From contig JAZRYW010000055.1 in assembly GCA_045600965.1 (NCBI GenBank), positions 1 to 15,708 of the forward strand: a DNA stretch of 15,708 bases, in the 5' to 3' direction. Origin of the DNA: RGIG6374 sp045600965. Lineage in GTDB: Bacteria > Bacteroidota > Bacteroidia > Bacteroidales > UBA932. The notes beneath the pieces were generated by a model. The model did no database searches. It saw only the letters and a list, made by a program, of their open reading frames with translations, and was not told the origin of the DNA. The position numbers and the translations under genes are program-made. This document shows, piece after piece, positions 15,115 to 15,708 of the stretch; position 1 is the first letter of the stretch; each line of letters begins with the position of its first letter.

Positions 15115-15531
15115 ATGAAAGCAACAATTCCACTTTTTTTGTCTTTTCTGCTGGCCGTCTCCTGCGGCGGACGCAATGGAGATGGACAGGGCTCCGAAAC
15201 ACAAGCGGAACCGGGCCCCGTATCTGAAACAACTTCCACGGAAATGGTACAATTGAGAGATTCACTGGCTGCGGATGGAACCCGCATCAGTTTCTACGAG
15301 CCTCAGGACGTGTGCTCGAGCCTCATAGAGGTGCACACTCTTGACGGTGTCATTACAAAAGTCGAATTCACCGACGGTTGTCCCGGCAATACTATGGGCG
15401 TAAGCCGTCTGGTGGAGGGAATGACGATAGATGAGGCAATTTCCCGGCTCGAGGGAATACCTTGCGGCGGCAAGCCGACCTCCTGCCCGGACCAGCTTTC
15501 AAAGGCTTTGAGGGCCATCCGGTCCAGGTAA
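15115..15531 (+). CDS. TSCPD-domain lipoprotein
   Basis: The 138-residue product has two parts. Residues 1-17 are a lipoprotein signal (MKATIPLFLSFLLAVSC, lipidated C17), followed by a flexible, acidic and Ser/Thr-rich linker to about residue 55. Residues 58-136 form a TSCPD domain of the small TIGR03905-like type, with C67 (DVCSS), C89 (GCPGN), the SRLVEGM helix at 97-103, and C117 and C124 in PCGGKPTSCPDQL. TSCPD domains are also known at the C-terminus of class II ribonucleotide reductases. Stand-alone versions are normally cytoplasmic and about 80 residues, so the signal peptide is unexpected. An internal start at M44 would give a normal cytosolic protein, but the upstream signal is too well formed to ignore. 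It sits 15 nt after rng. Function unknown. Confidence 0.85.
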   Translation: MKATIPLFLSFLLAVSCGGRNGDGQGSETQAEPGPVSETTSTEMVQLRDSLAADGTRISFYEPQDVCSSLIEVHTLDGVITKVEFTDGCPGNTMGVSRLVEGMTIDEAISRLEGIPCGGKPTSCPDQLSKALRAIRSR

Positions 15532-15557
15532 TTTTTGCAAAAGTCATCCTGCCCGAA

Positions 15558-15574
15558 CTTTTTTTGCAAAAAAG
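15558..15574 (+). terminator. A/T-rich inverted repeat, possible terminator of the rng unit
   Basis: CTTTTTT (15558-15564) mirrors AAAAAAG (15568-15574) around TGC, starting 27 nt after the lipoprotein stop. A second perfect repeat, AAACTTT-AAA-AAAGTTT, is at 15581-15597. Both are too A/T-rich to be strong terminators, and the A-tracts may instead act as an upstream activating region for the next promoter. Confidence 0.3.
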
Positions 15575-15594
15575 CTGCAAAAACTTTAAAAAAG

Positions 15595-15625
15595 TTTGGA
15601 GAATAAAAAAATAGGAGTACCTTTG
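15595..15625 (+). promoter_or_regulatory. Strong promoter, probably of an rRNA operon
   Basis: TTTG (15595-15598), 19 bases, then TACCTTTG (15618-15625) match the full Bacteroidota promoter consensus. Dense A/T tracts from 15559 to 15594 resemble the upstream element of rRNA promoters. The start site should be near 15631. Confidence 0.8.
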
Positions 15626-15708
15626 CAGTCCCGTTTCGGAAGGAACGGCAGTTCATTGACAGATTGGAAGACAAATTAGTACAAGCAAGTACCGAAAAAC
15701 GTGAAACA
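15626..15708 (+). other. Probable 5' leader of an rRNA (16S) operon, running off the window
   Basis: There is no reading frame here. GTTCATTGACAGATTGG (15651-15667) resembles the conserved leader element seen shortly before 16S genes in Bacteroidota, and a short stem (CCGTT 15631-15635 / AACGG 15644-15648) lies at its start. The 16S gene itself is not in view, so this rests on leader similarity recalled from memory and on promoter strength. Confidence 0.55.

Noticed and set aside
1..15708. CRISPR array, tRNA genes, phage or defence genes
   Set aside because: No regularly spaced repeats, no tRNA-like cloverleaf and no protein with defence, phage or recombinase motifs were seen on either strand.

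Overview
The window looks like a chromosomal segment of a Bacteroidales (Bacteroidota) bacterium. Promoters fit the Bacteroidota form TTTG-N19-TAnnTTTG. Genes lack clear Shine-Dalgarno sequences and often start after A-rich stretches. Lipoproteins carry an S-C lipobox. The gene set includes a Wzi-like outer-membrane barrel, a TlpA-type redoxin with DUF5106-like helices, and the neighbourhood HU / tiny basic protein / RNase G. The family or genus cannot be fixed from this sequence alone.

Layout, left to right. (1) At 1-138 is a palindromic repeat, cut by the window edge. (2) A cytoplasmic M19 dipeptidase (minus strand) diverges from a lytic transglycosylase lipoprotein and a Wzi-like barrel (plus strand). 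(3) A long minus-strand gene train, read from right to left, holds lon, ung, coaD, a double-thioredoxin exported protein, a large FAD/Fe-S 2-hydroxyacid dehydrogenase, and a shortened UbiD-like protein. Start/stop overlaps of the ATGA type join lon to ung and the dehydrogenase to the UbiD-like gene. A candidate promoter in front of coaD probably divides the train into lon-ung and coaD-to-UbiD-like units. (4) Divergent from lon are hup (HU) and a 29-residue highly basic protein resembling the AURKAIP1/COX24 (mS38/bS22) ribosomal family, ended by a strong hairpin. (5) A second copy of the palindromic repeat lies at 13342-13481, in inverted orientation to the first. (6) RNase G/E (rng) is followed by a TSCPD-domain lipoprotein. 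(7) The right edge carries a canonical promoter and a leader that looks like the start of an rRNA operon; the 16S gene itself would lie outside the window.

Most genes are housekeeping: protein quality control (lon), DNA repair (ung), CoA synthesis (coaD), nucleoid structure (hup) and RNA maturation (rng). I found no CRISPR array, transposase, phage gene or clear defence system. The points most worth a second look are the inverted pair of ~140-bp palindromic elements bracketing 13 kb, a UbiD homologue that seems to have lost its cofactor and catalytic positions, a TSCPD domain carrying a lipoprotein signal, the internally duplicated thioredoxin protein, and the in-frame single stop codon between the transglycosylase and the Wzi-like barrel.
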